From Clostridiales bacterium (GTDB lineage: Bacteria > Bacillota > Clostridia > Lachnospirales > Lachnospiraceae), in the NCBI GenBank assembly GCA_018372435.1, contig JAHAJA010000054.1, positions 1 to 15,906 on the forward strand: a DNA stretch of 15,906 nt, in the 5' to 3' direction. The translations under genes and the position numbers were made by a program. The notes beneath the pieces were generated by a model. The model was not told where the DNA came from. It was given only the letters and a program-made list of their open reading frames with translations, and did not search any database. This document shows positions 1-7,012 of this stretch, in pieces (within the stretch, counting starts at the first letter, position 1; the number at the start of each line of letters is the position of its first letter).

Positions 1-97
1 TGTTTCAGGTTAAGTTGATTGAACCGCCGTGTACCGAACGGTACGCACGGTGGTGTGAGAGGTCGGGAAATTTAGTTGAATTTCCCTCCTACTCGAT
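1..97 (+). mobile_element. 3' end of a group II intron (domains V and VI)
   Basis: Positions 23-54 fold as domain V: a 9-bp lower helix (ACCGCCGTG with CACGGTGGT), a two-base CG bulge at 44-45, and an upper helix TACC/GGTA. Positions 57-94 fold as domain VI: GGGAAATT (65-72) pairs with AATTTCCC (79-86), and GAG-AGG pairs with CCT-CTC leaving A91 bulged, as expected of the branch-point adenosine. The intron should end with AT at about 97. A CGC triad in domain V suggests a class C-like intron, but this is tentative. The reverse transcriptase/maturase gene and the 5' end lie outside the window. The intron points opposite to the tail operon and stops just past the endolysin stop codon. Confidence 0.85.
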
Positions 98-103
98 TTC
101 TGA

Positions 104-712
104 CTAACCTAATAACTTCTTCAATGTTTCTACACCTACTTTTCCGTCTTCTTTCCAACCTTGCAATTTACGGAACTTGTTAACAGCTTTTGTAGTGCAT
201 TCTCCCCACTTACCATCAACTATCAACTTCGCATTAATTTTATCATTTAAGGCTTTCTGGATCATCATACTGATGTAAACGTTTGTATTTGTTGAACCAA
301 ATGATTTAGAAGATGAACTAACTCCTTTAATTTGAAAGTGTGGACTGTCAGGACTAGTTGCCCAGTTTACCCCTGCTTCAAATCCATAACCTACCATGAT
401 TGCAATGATCTTCTTTGTTTCTTTGTCCTGCGCGTTCCAGATAGCTGTCATTTTACCATCAATTTTTCGCTGCGGTACTAAATCAATTGCATTTCGCTTT
501 GTATGAATACTAACTTGTGTCCATGTAACCTTTGTTCCTTTAACAGTACGTCCAAGGCTATACAAGTAGTTTTGTCTTACCTGACTACGATAGGTCTCTA
601 CTACAAGAGGGTTAATACCATTTGCTTTAATATCTATAAGCGCTTTATTAAGCAATATCTGACACAGTGGATTAAGCTCCTCTATATCTCTGCATTGATC
701 TGTATTATTCAT
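104..712 (-). CDS. Endolysin: M15 peptidase with C-terminal peptidoglycan-binding domain
   Basis: This is a 202-aa cell-wall peptidase (VanY / L-Ala-D-Glu or D-Ala-D-Ala endopeptidase type) that would open the producer's wall after the holin acts. The M15 zinc ligands are visible: H70 and D77 in SIHTKRNAID, and H125 in SPHFQ. Residues of about 147-202 form a PG_binding_1 repeat (IQKALN...VDGKWG...KLQG...G.ETLKKLLG). The start is placed at the ATG at 712, preceded by GGGAAG; the longer frame to 763 has no ribosome binding site. It overlaps the holin gene by 8 bp, so the two are probably translationally coupled. Only seven bases separate its stop codon from the group II intron end, so no terminator for the operon is visible here. 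Exact bond specificity cannot be read from sequence. Confidence 0.88.
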   Translation of the reverse strand: MNNTDQCRDIEELNPLCQILLNKALIDIKANGINPLVVETYRSQVRQNYLYSLGRTVKGTKVTWTQVSIHTKRNAIDLVPQRKIDGKMTAIWNAQDKETKKIIAIMVGYGFEAGVNWATSPDSPHFQIKGVSSSSKSFGSTNTNVYISMMIQKALNDKINAKLIVDGKWGECTTKAVNKFRKLQGWKEDGKVGVETLKKLLG

Positions 713-1148
713 TCTTCCCACTCTCACTTTCTTCTGATTTCTTTTGCAATATATCAATTGCATTCGTAATTACTTTCGGAAACTTAACACCCATTAGTCC
801 AGCATTTTCAATAATACTTATAAGCTCGTTCACAATGAGTGCAATAATAACTGTTGTACGAATGTAGTTTACTTGTAGCGTTATATCGAGCCTATACGCA
901 ATAAGTACTATTAGTAACATAACAGCTTTCTTGCAGAGTCCCTTAAAACAAGCATTACTTTCCCCAGCACCTGTTTCTGTCTTATTTGATTTCTTAAATA
1001 CAAAAGCTACAACTAGTCCCATAGCGAAATCAATTACCATGAAAGTAATAAGGGTCTGAAGATCTGCGCTCCAACCTCCTAACATTCTTGCAATAGTTCC
1101 ACCTGTAATACCTATTAATCCACAAATTAATTCCTTTAATTTTTCCAT
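705..1148 (-). CDS. Holin, phage_holin_4 / TcdE-type
   Basis: This 147-aa membrane protein belongs to the clostridial holin family that includes TcdE and UtxA. It has an N-terminal amphipathic segment, the family-like stretch LGGWSADLQTLITFMVIDFA leading into a first membrane span, a basic loop (FKKSNKT), a second span (AVMLLIVLIAY), and a third hydrophobic segment (TVIIALIVNELISIIENAG). The tail is charged and Lys/Glu/Ser-rich. A strong GGGAGG site lies 6 nt before the ATG. It would permeabilise the membrane to release assembled tails and let the endolysin reach the wall. It sits directly downstream of an intrinsic-terminator-like hairpin, so it is probably expressed by read-through or antitermination. 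Confidence 0.9.
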   Translation of the reverse strand: MEKLKELICGLIGITGGTIARMLGGWSADLQTLITFMVIDFAMGLVVAFVFKKSNKTETGAGESNACFKGLCKKAVMLLIVLIAYRLDITLQVNYIRTTVIIALIVNELISIIENAGLMGVKFPKVITNAIDILQKKSEESESGKNE

Positions 1149-1177
1149 ACTATCCTCCCTTTCCGTGTTGCGTTGAC

Positions 1178-1202
1178 AAACAAAAAGAGCCTCTCGGCTC
1201 TT
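1178..1202 (-). terminator. Intrinsic terminator between tail genes and lysis genes
   Basis: On the minus strand a 7-bp stem AAGAGCC/GGCTCTT with loop GAGA is followed by TTTTTGTTTG, a usable U-tract. It lies about 30 bp upstream of the holin start, too close for a full promoter to fit between. It may limit holin and endolysin expression relative to the structural genes. Confidence 0.7.
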
Positions 1203-1218
1203 AATGTTTTCAGAACGT

Positions 1219-1322
1219 TCACATATTCTTCATTAACGTTACATACTTACTACATATTTTACTGTTATTATTAACATATCGAAGGAAGTAATAACCTTTT
1301 AATATAGATAGATTTTTTTCAT
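1219..1322 (-). other. Possible 34-aa microprotein requiring -1 slippage on seven A
   Basis: A strong ribosome binding site (AAGGGGGAGG) lies 4 nt before an ATG at 1322. In the zero frame the peptide stops after 7 codons. The ATG is followed by AAAAAAA (1319-1313), and a -1 shift on this run opens a 34-codon frame ending with TGA at 1221-1219. The shifted peptide begins MKKNLSILKGYYFLRYV and ends SKYVTLMKNM. It could be a frameshifted small gene, a decayed gene, or chance. I do not recognise the product. The rest of the gap 1203-1357 shows nothing else. Confidence 0.3.
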
Positions 1323-1339
1323 AAACCTCCCCCTTTTTA

Positions 1340-1360
1340 TAGGAACCGTAATGGTTCCTA
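1340..1360 (-). repeat. Inverted repeat at the xkdX stop codon
   Basis: TAGGAACC and GGTTCCTA pair perfectly (8 bp) around a 5-nt loop and include the xkdX stop codon. The minus-strand sequence after it is ATAAAAAGGGGG, without a U-tract, so it is more likely an mRNA-stabilising or processing hairpin than a terminator. Confidence 0.5.
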
Positions 1361-1489
1361 ATTTTTTGTTACTGAATCTTTGATCTGTTGTTTCTGACCT
1401 TCTGTAATCCATCTTTTCACGACTGCGTTGGATAGACCATCTTCACTTAGAAGCCCATCTTTATATAAGCTGAGTAATCTGCTATACAT
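1358..1489 (-). CDS. xkdX: XkdX family small protein
   Basis: This is a 43-aa protein starting MYSRLLSLYKDGLLSEDGL, followed by a K-R-W-I-T-E-G-Q core. It matches the XkdX family of very small proteins found next to tail fibre genes in PBSX-like prophages and tailocins; its role in the particle is unknown. The ATG has a good AGGAGG site 9 nt upstream and overlaps the end of the preceding gene by 8 bp, which indicates translational coupling. Length is at the short end for the family (about 45-55 aa). It is easily missed because of its size. Confidence 0.85.
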   Translation of the reverse strand: MYSRLLSLYKDGLLSEDGLSNAVVKRWITEGQKQQIKDSVTKN

Positions 1490-1862
1490 TTGCTACACCT
1501 CCTTCTAGGTCTGAGAGTAACATAGCATTAATTACCTCTGTGTTCTCTGCAAGTTTCTTTTCTAGCTCTTCAATCTTGCGATCTTGTTCAGATAATCTTG
1601 TTATTTCGATGGAGTATTTACCATCTTGATAGTTACATGAGAAGTCTTTACAGTACCCCGTATACTCATTTTTCTTTACATCGTCTTCAAAATATTCAAT
1701 AACATGATTATCTGAATTAGAAAATACTTTTACCTCATCAAAACTATGAATTGATTCAAGTACTTCAATGCATAGCACTTCTTTACCTTTTCCGTATTCA
1801 TATCTGTTAGGATATAATTGTTCAACTATTAATATAGTTTTGTTAATTATTACTTGTTTCAT
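1482..1862 (-). CDS. Small protein with C-terminal coiled coil, fibre-associated
   Basis: This 126-aa protein is of unknown function. The N-terminal part (1-90) looks like a small beta-rich domain. Residues of about 90-112 (EQDRKIEELEKKLAENTEVI) form a heptad-like coiled coil, followed by NAMLLSDLEGGVANV. A coiled-coil end of this sort is common in the small protein encoded between tail fibres and XkdX in clostridial phages. A clear AAAGGAGG site precedes the ATG. Position suggests a fibre accessory, chaperone or tip protein. I cannot assign a family name. Confidence 0.75.
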   Translation of the reverse strand: MKQVIINKTILIVEQLYPNRYEYGKGKEVLCIEVLESIHSFDEVKVFSNSDNHVIEYFEDDVKKNEYTGYCKDFSCNYQDGKYSIEITRLSEQDRKIEELEKKLAENTEVINAMLLSDLEGGVANV

Positions 1863-1876
1863 AAAATCCTCCTTTA

Positions 1877-2485
1877 CTAATCACAAAATGGACATATCAA
1901 GTATCCTTGTCCGCTGAATAAATTAAATGTGTATCCATTTGTTTTATAATACTTTATGTTATTGTATAGAGTGTATGGATATGACGCTAAGTTTTTAGCA
2001 AACTCTTCTGCGAATGCTCCTTTTGTTGTATACAAGTATTTACCATCTGTGTTTGCTGTACCATTTTTATTTAACATTGTCATTATAGGATTATATAATC
2101 CATTGTATTGATTAATGTCCATTGTTTCATACACAATTGCATTAACAGTTGGACTGGTTCTATATCCCCACTTCCACGTTTCGGTGTGTGTACCACCAGT
2201 TGATGTTTGTGTATATTCGTTATTATGAGTAAACCTTACTATTTCTTTCTTGCATTTATTACAATTAATAGTATACGAATATGCCCAAGTTCCATTTGAA
2301 CTGTTTGAATAATAACTATACATTATAAGAATTGGATCATCTGGATTAATTAGATTCCATAAATCAATCCATGCTGTTCCAGCCCATCTTCTTAAGTAAC
2401 TTATGTCAATCCAATTAGACCCATCGAATCTTTTAATTGCACCTACATCAACTTGATTTGAACCATCATATCTTTTAACACTCAT
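1877..2485 (-). CDS. Second tail adhesin with N-terminal triple repeat and two CxxC pairs
   Basis: This 202-aa protein starts with three related blocks of about 13 residues: VKRYDGSNQVDV, IKRFDGSNWIDI and LRRWAGTAWIDLW. Such blocks occur at the N termini of phage tail tip and spike proteins. The remainder (about 50-202) is Tyr/Asn/Thr-rich, typical of receptor-binding domains, and carries two cysteine pairs, CNKC near residue 75 and CPFC at the extreme C terminus. The spacing would allow one zinc-ribbon-like site bringing the two parts together. A good AAGGTGGG site precedes the ATG. It follows the main fibre gene with a 12-bp gap. Host-receptor function is inferred from position and composition. 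Confidence 0.7.
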   Translation of the reverse strand: MSVKRYDGSNQVDVGAIKRFDGSNWIDISYLRRWAGTAWIDLWNLINPDDPILIMYSYYSNSSNGTWAYSYTINCNKCKKEIVRFTHNNEYTQTSTGGTHTETWKWGYRTSPTVNAIVYETMDINQYNGLYNPIMTMLNKNGTANTDGKYLYTTKGAFAEEFAKNLASYPYTLYNNIKYYKTNGYTFNLFSGQGYLICPFCD

Positions 2486-2497
2486 AGTCCCACCTTT

Positions 2498-3793
2498 CTA
2501 CCATATCCAAAGGTCATTTGTCTTTGGTGATGATGGTGCAGATGATTGTACTGCTACATTTTTGCTAGTCAGTATCTTATCAACAATATTGGTTGAACAA
2601 GTACTCATATCTAAATAAGCACCTTTAGACTCCGAACCGCCAAAAAATCTCATTCTGTCGGCATATATATCTATAGCAAAATCTCCACCAACTGTGGTTT
2701 TTGGAGCCTTTTCGAAATTAACTTGCCCACCTTCATACTCATTGCTAATTTCTCTTCTAGCAAATATTCCGCCATATGGATTAGTTTTAACATTTTCTCC
2801 CCAACCAGTCCAAACACCAAATGCAGTTGAAACATTATAGAATTCTCTATTACTTCTAACGTCTAATGCGATAACCCTAGTATATGATGTATTCATTCTA
2901 TAAACTGTATAATAGAAGTCGTTATCAGTAGTCAAATACCCATAATTAGTTGGTACACCAGTACCATTAGGAATTCTGTAATGTGCGACAGTATTCTCTA
3001 TTAAATATGATTGTGCTATATAATTAAGAATATGTGTCCCAATAGGAAGTGTTTGATAAGAATCATTTGAAGACCATGAAGACCATGGTGGTATCCCTCC
3101 GAATGAACGTCTCATTGTTATAGGTTTACTATCAACAACAAACATAGCTACTTGATGTTTCATTGATGAATGTTCATAATGAATGCATAATCCCCACGCA
3201 TCTAATGGTGAATTTAATGTAGGATTAGCTGCTCCAGATGGACTTATTTCATATAGTCCACTTTTGTAGATATTATTCAAATTATGATTTGGTGGCTTAT
3301 TTACAGTAGAACCAAAATTAGATTCCCATTCAGTCCAGATACCACCACTATTGAACTTATCATATAGTCTTTTAAATTCTATATTAGAATAGTAAGGTTT
3401 GAATATTTGTCTAATATAATTCTTACTAAGGTCACCAATTGAGTTCTCTACTACTAATGTAAACGAAGATTCTACTGGTTTATTAAGTATCGTTATAGAA
3501 TCATCATTTGATGGTGAGGAACAATAATGACCAGGTTCTATTACGTTGTTTAAGTCTGCATCATTAGGAAGAACTTTTAGGTCTTTCAAAGAATAATATT
3601 CACTTGCTTTTTTATTTCCTAATTTTTCAGCATTCCCCCCATTGGCAGGTAAGCTTGTCGGAATATCTTTCTTATCTGCTTTCCCCGCGATTGCTCCGTC
3701 TATCTTATCCATGTTAGCATTAACTAGATCAATACTATAAAAGTCGGTTTTATTAGGCTTGTTTAACTTTAGATTATTTGTTTCAGTTGCCAT
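2498..3793 (-). CDS. Tail fibre / receptor-binding protein with pyocin-knob-like repeats
   Basis: This 431-aa protein has an N-terminal attachment motif common to clostridial tail fibres (LKLNKPNKTDFYSIDLVNAN, then MDKIDGAIAGKADK). Two or three knob-like domains follow. One is DLNNVIEPGHY...GIWTEWESNFG (about 80-160), the next is NLNNIYKSGLY...PPWSSWSSND (about 170-245), and a third, more divergent, ends FGVWTGWGENVKTN (about 250-340). The C-terminal domain includes a shaft-like stretch and ends SAPSSPKTNDLWIW. Pyocin-knob domains are carbohydrate-binding modules in R-pyocin and phage fibres. It starts inside the end of the DUF2313 gene (11-bp overlap), as expected for the fibre after the last baseplate gene. 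It probably sets the killing range. Confidence 0.85.
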   Translation of the reverse strand: MATETNNLKLNKPNKTDFYSIDLVNANMDKIDGAIAGKADKKDIPTSLPANGGNAEKLGNKKASEYYSLKDLKVLPNDADLNNVIEPGHYCSSPSNDDSITILNKPVESSFTLVVENSIGDLSKNYIRQIFKPYYSNIEFKRLYDKFNSGGIWTEWESNFGSTVNKPPNHNLNNIYKSGLYEISPSGAANPTLNSPLDAWGLCIHYEHSSMKHQVAMFVVDSKPITMRRSFGGIPPWSSWSSNDSYQTLPIGTHILNYIAQSYLIENTVAHYRIPNGTGVPTNYGYLTTDNDFYYTVYRMNTSYTRVIALDVRSNREFYNVSTAFGVWTGWGENVKTNPYGGIFARREISNEYEGGQVNFEKAPKTTVGGDFAIDIYADRMRFFGGSESKGAYLDMSTCSTNIVDKILTSKNVAVQSSAPSSPKTNDLWIW

Positions 3794-4340
3794 TTACAAT
3801 CACTTCCTCTCTTAATTCATAATAGGTATACTTAGCAAGTTGCTCATGTGTAAACAGTGATAATATTTCATGTGTGTTATACATTAATGAAACATCAAGT
3901 ACTATATTAGCCGGCACGTATTTTCTCAATGTAGATTCTACGTCAGAATATTTATTCTTCGATGTTAAAGCAATTTTCACGATTAATGTGTACTCATTGT
4001 TTCTAAGTACCATCGTATATCCGTTTTCACCACATAATGTTCGCAATTGCAAATCGAGCATTCGATACGTATACGGTAACTGTTCATTCAGTTTACTAAG
4101 GATACGAAAACGTCTGAAATCCAAATCATCTGTATCCTTTGCATTAATCTCCATAATACTTTCCCAACGTTTGCATCCGTTATCAGTAAGAGTCATGGCA
4201 AATTGATCATTAATAGCGTCTTCTACTGCCTGCCATACACATTCTAGCTTAGGATTCTTCACTTCTGACAAAACCTTGAACTCTCTTATCTGTTGAATAA
4301 TATTACTTTGATATGAGAGTAAATCAACTTCTTTAGCCAC
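3783..4340 (-). CDS. xkdU: Baseplate wedge-end protein, DUF2313 (XkdU/YmfQ-like)
   Basis: This is a 185-aa protein of the DUF2313 family, which follows baseplate J in PBSX-like loci and plays the part of P2 gpI in joining fibres to the baseplate. Family-like features include the N-terminal YQSNIIQQIREFKVL, the central IMEINAKDTDDLDFRRFRIL followed by the SKLNEQLPYTYRML segment, and a C-terminal beta-alpha domain. The start is GTG at 4340 with GAGGGGG 7 nt upstream; it overlaps the end of the baseplate J gene by 8 bp. The 3' end overlaps the fibre gene. Confidence 0.85.
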   Translation of the reverse strand: MAKEVDLLSYQSNIIQQIREFKVLSEVKNPKLECVWQAVEDAINDQFAMTLTDNGCKRWESIMEINAKDTDDLDFRRFRILSKLNEQLPYTYRMLDLQLRTLCGENGYTMVLRNNEYTLIVKIALTSKNKYSDVESTLRKYVPANIVLDVSLMYNTHEILSLFTHEQLAKYTYYELREEVIVNGN

Positions 4341-5397
4341 TTACAGTCCCCCTCACTGGTATGTTATTATCATTGAGCACAAGGTTAACAACTTCACCAT
4401 TAATAGTCGTTCCTGATATATCTACAATACCAGTAACATTTAGTAGTCGATACTCGATCTGACTGATACGTACTACCAATGCATTCTCTTTGTCCCACTC
4501 CTTCGCTAATTCTAAAAAATAATCGTCAATAGCTTTTTCAATATAAGATCTAACATCATCAAAGGTATAGCCAGTTTGATATGTGATGGTAGATGATATA
4601 TTCACTATAGTGTCTTCAACTCCTGCTACTGTAACAACATGTCCAATTGGAGCAATACCATATCCTTCACCACTTTGTTTAACTGGATCAATCTGATTTT
4701 GTACTACTCCAATTAATTCCTCCGTAGGTTTCTTGTAATCAGAATCAATAATTACTACCTTTATAGTTCCGCCACCATTCCAAGTTGGATAAATCTTGCA
4801 ACCACCTACACCAGATAACTCATTAACCTTTTCTTTGTAATCAGCAATGTTACCGCCAAAAGATTGGCTACTTAAGCTAGCAAAGTATTTATTTCTTAAT
4901 GCTTCTGTTTCTTCTTCATCTTCTCCTGGAATAAGTACCTCCGTAATAGTAGCATTTTCTAATCCTTCAATGTAATCCAGTGGCATAAGTTTTCCTGTAT
5001 GAGAATTTGGTTCACTCCCAATCGTCTCACATTCAAGCTTGTAGATACCCGTGCTGATTTTCTCAGTTACTATGTAATTGAAATCATCTAGGGTAAATCT
5101 TTCTCCAGTCTCAACGTCAATATTAAATGCTCCCTTAACGATTGCATATGTTGCAGGCGTTGGCTCAATACCTCTCTCTGCTGCACGTCTTATCAAGAAC
5201 TCTCTACTTGCGGTATCTGCAAAAGATTCATCCAATATGGTATCAATCTCTGCATAAGCTTGTGCAAGTTCCATCGCACAAGGCGAAATTGCAATACCAA
5301 GTACACCTTCTGAACGGCTATCTAGTTCTGGATAGCTTGTTTTTATTGATGTCATCATCTCGTTGTAAATTGCCTCATATGTCTTTTCTTCATACAT
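4333..5397 (-). CDS. xkdT: Baseplate J family protein (XkdT-like)
   Basis: This 354-aa protein is a baseplate J/gp47-type wedge component. The N terminus (YEAIYNEMMTSIKTSYPELD, then R-SEGVLGIAISPCAMELAQA) and the region around residues 170-260 (LRNKYFASLSSQSFGGNIADYKEKV followed by GVGGCKIYPTWNGGGTIKVV) are characteristic. Length is normal for XkdT. The ATG overlaps the previous stop as TAATG, so coupling to the gp25-like gene is likely. It assembles with the gp25-like and DUF2313 proteins into the six wedges around the hub. Confidence 0.93.
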   Translation of the reverse strand: MYEEKTYEAIYNEMMTSIKTSYPELDSRSEGVLGIAISPCAMELAQAYAEIDTILDESFADTASREFLIRRAAERGIEPTPATYAIVKGAFNIDVETGERFTLDDFNYIVTEKISTGIYKLECETIGSEPNSHTGKLMPLDYIEGLENATITEVLIPGEDEEETEALRNKYFASLSSQSFGGNIADYKEKVNELSGVGGCKIYPTWNGGGTIKVVIIDSDYKKPTEELIGVVQNQIDPVKQSGEGYGIAPIGHVVTVAGVEDTIVNISSTITYQTGYTFDDVRSYIEKAIDDYFLELAKEWDKENALVVRISQIEYRLLNVTGIVDISGTTINGEVVNLVLNDNNIPVRGTVSG

Positions 5398-5804
5398 TAA
5401 ATATTCACCTCCGTTTCTGTTTGGAAAATTCCTTGTTTTGAGATAACTGTAAAAGAAACTGTAACAATCGCACCACTCTTTTCAAAATCAAAAGCCTCTA
5501 CACTTTCAATTCTGTCATCTTGTGTTAATGCTTCTTCGATTCTTCTTTTCAATTCAGGATATATATATCCAATAGGCATACCAATAAGATCTTGTGTCTC
5601 AAAACCATAATCCCAATCATAAACCATATTCTCATATCGTTCTGTATTCAAGATTAGAAAAACAGCTTGTTTTACTGCTTCAATACCATCGACTGTACCA
5701 ACAACCTTATTATTAATAAAATCAATAAAGAATGTTTTAGATGGTACTTCTAATACAGTATCCTCTGTATTTACTAAAATATTGTTTATAGGTAACATCC
5801 TCAC
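5397..5804 (-). CDS. xkdS: gp25-like baseplate protein, DUF2634 (XkdS-like)
   Basis: This is a 135-aa protein of the DUF2634/gp25-like group. The family core is present: VDGIEAVKQAVFLILNTER, DWDYGFETQDLIG, then a helix ELKRRIEEALTQDDRI and C-terminal strands. Proteins of this group nucleate sheath polymerisation at the baseplate. The first possible start is GTG at 5804, which overlaps the DUF2577 stop as GTGA; an ATG two codons later (5798), with GGGG upstream, is equally possible. It is sandwiched between DUF2577 and baseplate J, as in PBSX. Confidence 0.9.
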   Translation of the reverse strand: MRMLPINNILVNTEDTVLEVPSKTFFIDFINNKVVGTVDGIEAVKQAVFLILNTERYENMVYDWDYGFETQDLIGMPIGYIYPELKRRIEEALTQDDRIESVEAFDFEKSGAIVTVSFTVISKQGIFQTETEVNI

Positions 5805-6055
5805 CCCACCTTATCTATAATTAGATACTTTTGCCCACCTTTGGCTCGTATCATAACAACATTATCATTATCTTGCATAATCTGGCTGTAAGCGTAGGTT
5901 ACAAAGACAAATTCCTCATTAAGAGTAAGCTTTTGGTCTACGTTAACACTAAGAGGATTAGCAGAGATAACTTTACCAAATATTAGGTCCGTAGGTTTAC
6001 TTGCTTCTACAGCTTCTATTGCTGCTTTTTTTATTAATTGTGCTATATTAGCTAT
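5801..6055 (-). CDS. xkdR: DUF2577 family baseplate protein (XkdR-like) with an apparent AUA start
   Basis: The open frame encodes about 84 aa. From the start it reads M/I-ANIAQLIKKAAIEAVEAS, then KPTDLIFGKVISANPLSVNV, and it ends GGQKYLIIDKVG; this is the DUF2577 pattern. No ATG, GTG or TTG lies at the N terminus. The frame opens after a TGA at 6073-6071, and the only plausible initiator at the conserved position is ATA at 6055, with GAGGAG (6070-6065) 9 nt upstream. The hub gene stops at 6048, so the genes overlap and coupling may help initiation. The 3' end overlaps the next gene as GTGA. DUF2577 proteins accompany the hub and may form part of the central spike complex. Confidence 0.85.
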   Translation of the reverse strand: MANIAQLIKKAAIEAVEASKPTDLIFGKVISANPLSVNVDQKLTLNEEFVFVTYAYSQIMQDNDNVVMIRAKGGQKYLIIDKVG

Positions 6056-7001
6056 TAAAATCAGCTCCTCTCAATTTCAAATCCATAAAGTGAGAATCCT
6101 TCGAATACGTATGAGTAACCTTTTCAACTAACATCAGACCATCAAATTCAATATTATCCACGGCAAGATTCACATATATTCCACTTCCTGCACGAACTCT
6201 ATTGTCACCAAAACAGTTACTAACACTGAACTCTTTTGATGTACTACCATATAACTCTAGCAAAGCGCTCGCCTTTTGTTTTACTAAAGTTTCATCTTGT
6301 ATTGTTTCATAATATAGCAGTACACCATATTGATTAATAGAGTCTATCTCTTCATCCACATAAACTGTTCTCTTCTTTGTATTGTCATCTTCATGCACAA
6401 GTTTAACCTTGTTATATGTATTAGAATCAATACTAGTAGTGTAATCAAATGATTCTCCACTTGAGGAATTAATCATAATTGGAACAATCATATTGTATAT
6501 ATTCTTTAGATTGAGTTTGCCAAAGTTATCATACAATACATAAATCTTTTTCTTTGCTTTCAATGTTTCATTCATGGAATTGATCATCATATCAAATAAG
6601 GTGGTATTGTCTTCTACCCTTGACATTTTATAAACAGTGTTTTCAATATCACCAGTTTCTAGATAAAAGTCTTTTGCCAACATCTTTAGCAATTCACTTG
6701 TACTCTTTTTACTATACGAATACGTATCTTTATTCTTAAAATAACGCAATTGGTCGTATGCTGTAACTGCAATGGTATTATCAGATGTGCGTTTTTTGGT
6801 AAATACATAGCCAAAGAATATTTTATCCTTATTATCAATAAACCTAACTTCATTACCTTCCTCAAAGTCAAGCTTACCATCTTGATACACCTCAAATTTT
6901 AGTGTACCTGGTGAACCACTCCTTTCAGTATCCCAAGTAACATTTCCAATGACGGAAGGATAATACAAATTGTTGTTATTATAGATAGTTAACTCATACA
7001 T
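6048..7001 (-). CDS. xkdQ: Baseplate hub protein (XkdQ-like)
   Basis: This 317-aa protein is a gp27/gpD-like hub of the XkdQ family. It starts MYELTIYNNNN and continues NVTWDTERSGSPGTLKFEV, EGNEVRFIDNKDKIFFGYVF and AVTAYDQLRYFKNKDTY. The C-terminal section has the typical GSGIYVNLA...LMLVEKVTHTY...HFMDLKLRG end. It would connect the tube with the membrane-puncturing tip. AGGAGGG lies 6 nt before the ATG. No separate gpV-like spike or PAAR protein is visible nearby, so the tip may be formed by this protein together with DUF2577. Confidence 0.92.
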   Translation of the reverse strand: MYELTIYNNNNLYYPSVIGNVTWDTERSGSPGTLKFEVYQDGKLDFEEGNEVRFIDNKDKIFFGYVFTKKRTSDNTIAVTAYDQLRYFKNKDTYSYSKKSTSELLKMLAKDFYLETGDIENTVYKMSRVEDNTTLFDMMINSMNETLKAKKKIYVLYDNFGKLNLKNIYNMIVPIMINSSSGESFDYTTSIDSNTYNKVKLVHEDDNTKKRTVYVDEEIDSINQYGVLLYYETIQDETLVKQKASALLELYGSTSKEFSVSNCFGDNRVRAGSGIYVNLAVDNIEFDGLMLVEKVTHTYSKDSHFMDLKLRGADFNS

Positions 7002-7012
7002 GATTATCCCTC

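Noticed and set aside
1213..1220. GAACGTTC palindrome as a LexA/SOS box
   Set aside because: Gram-positive LexA boxes need GAAC-N4-GTTC; here the halves abut without the 4-bp spacer, and the site is inside the operon, not at a promoter.
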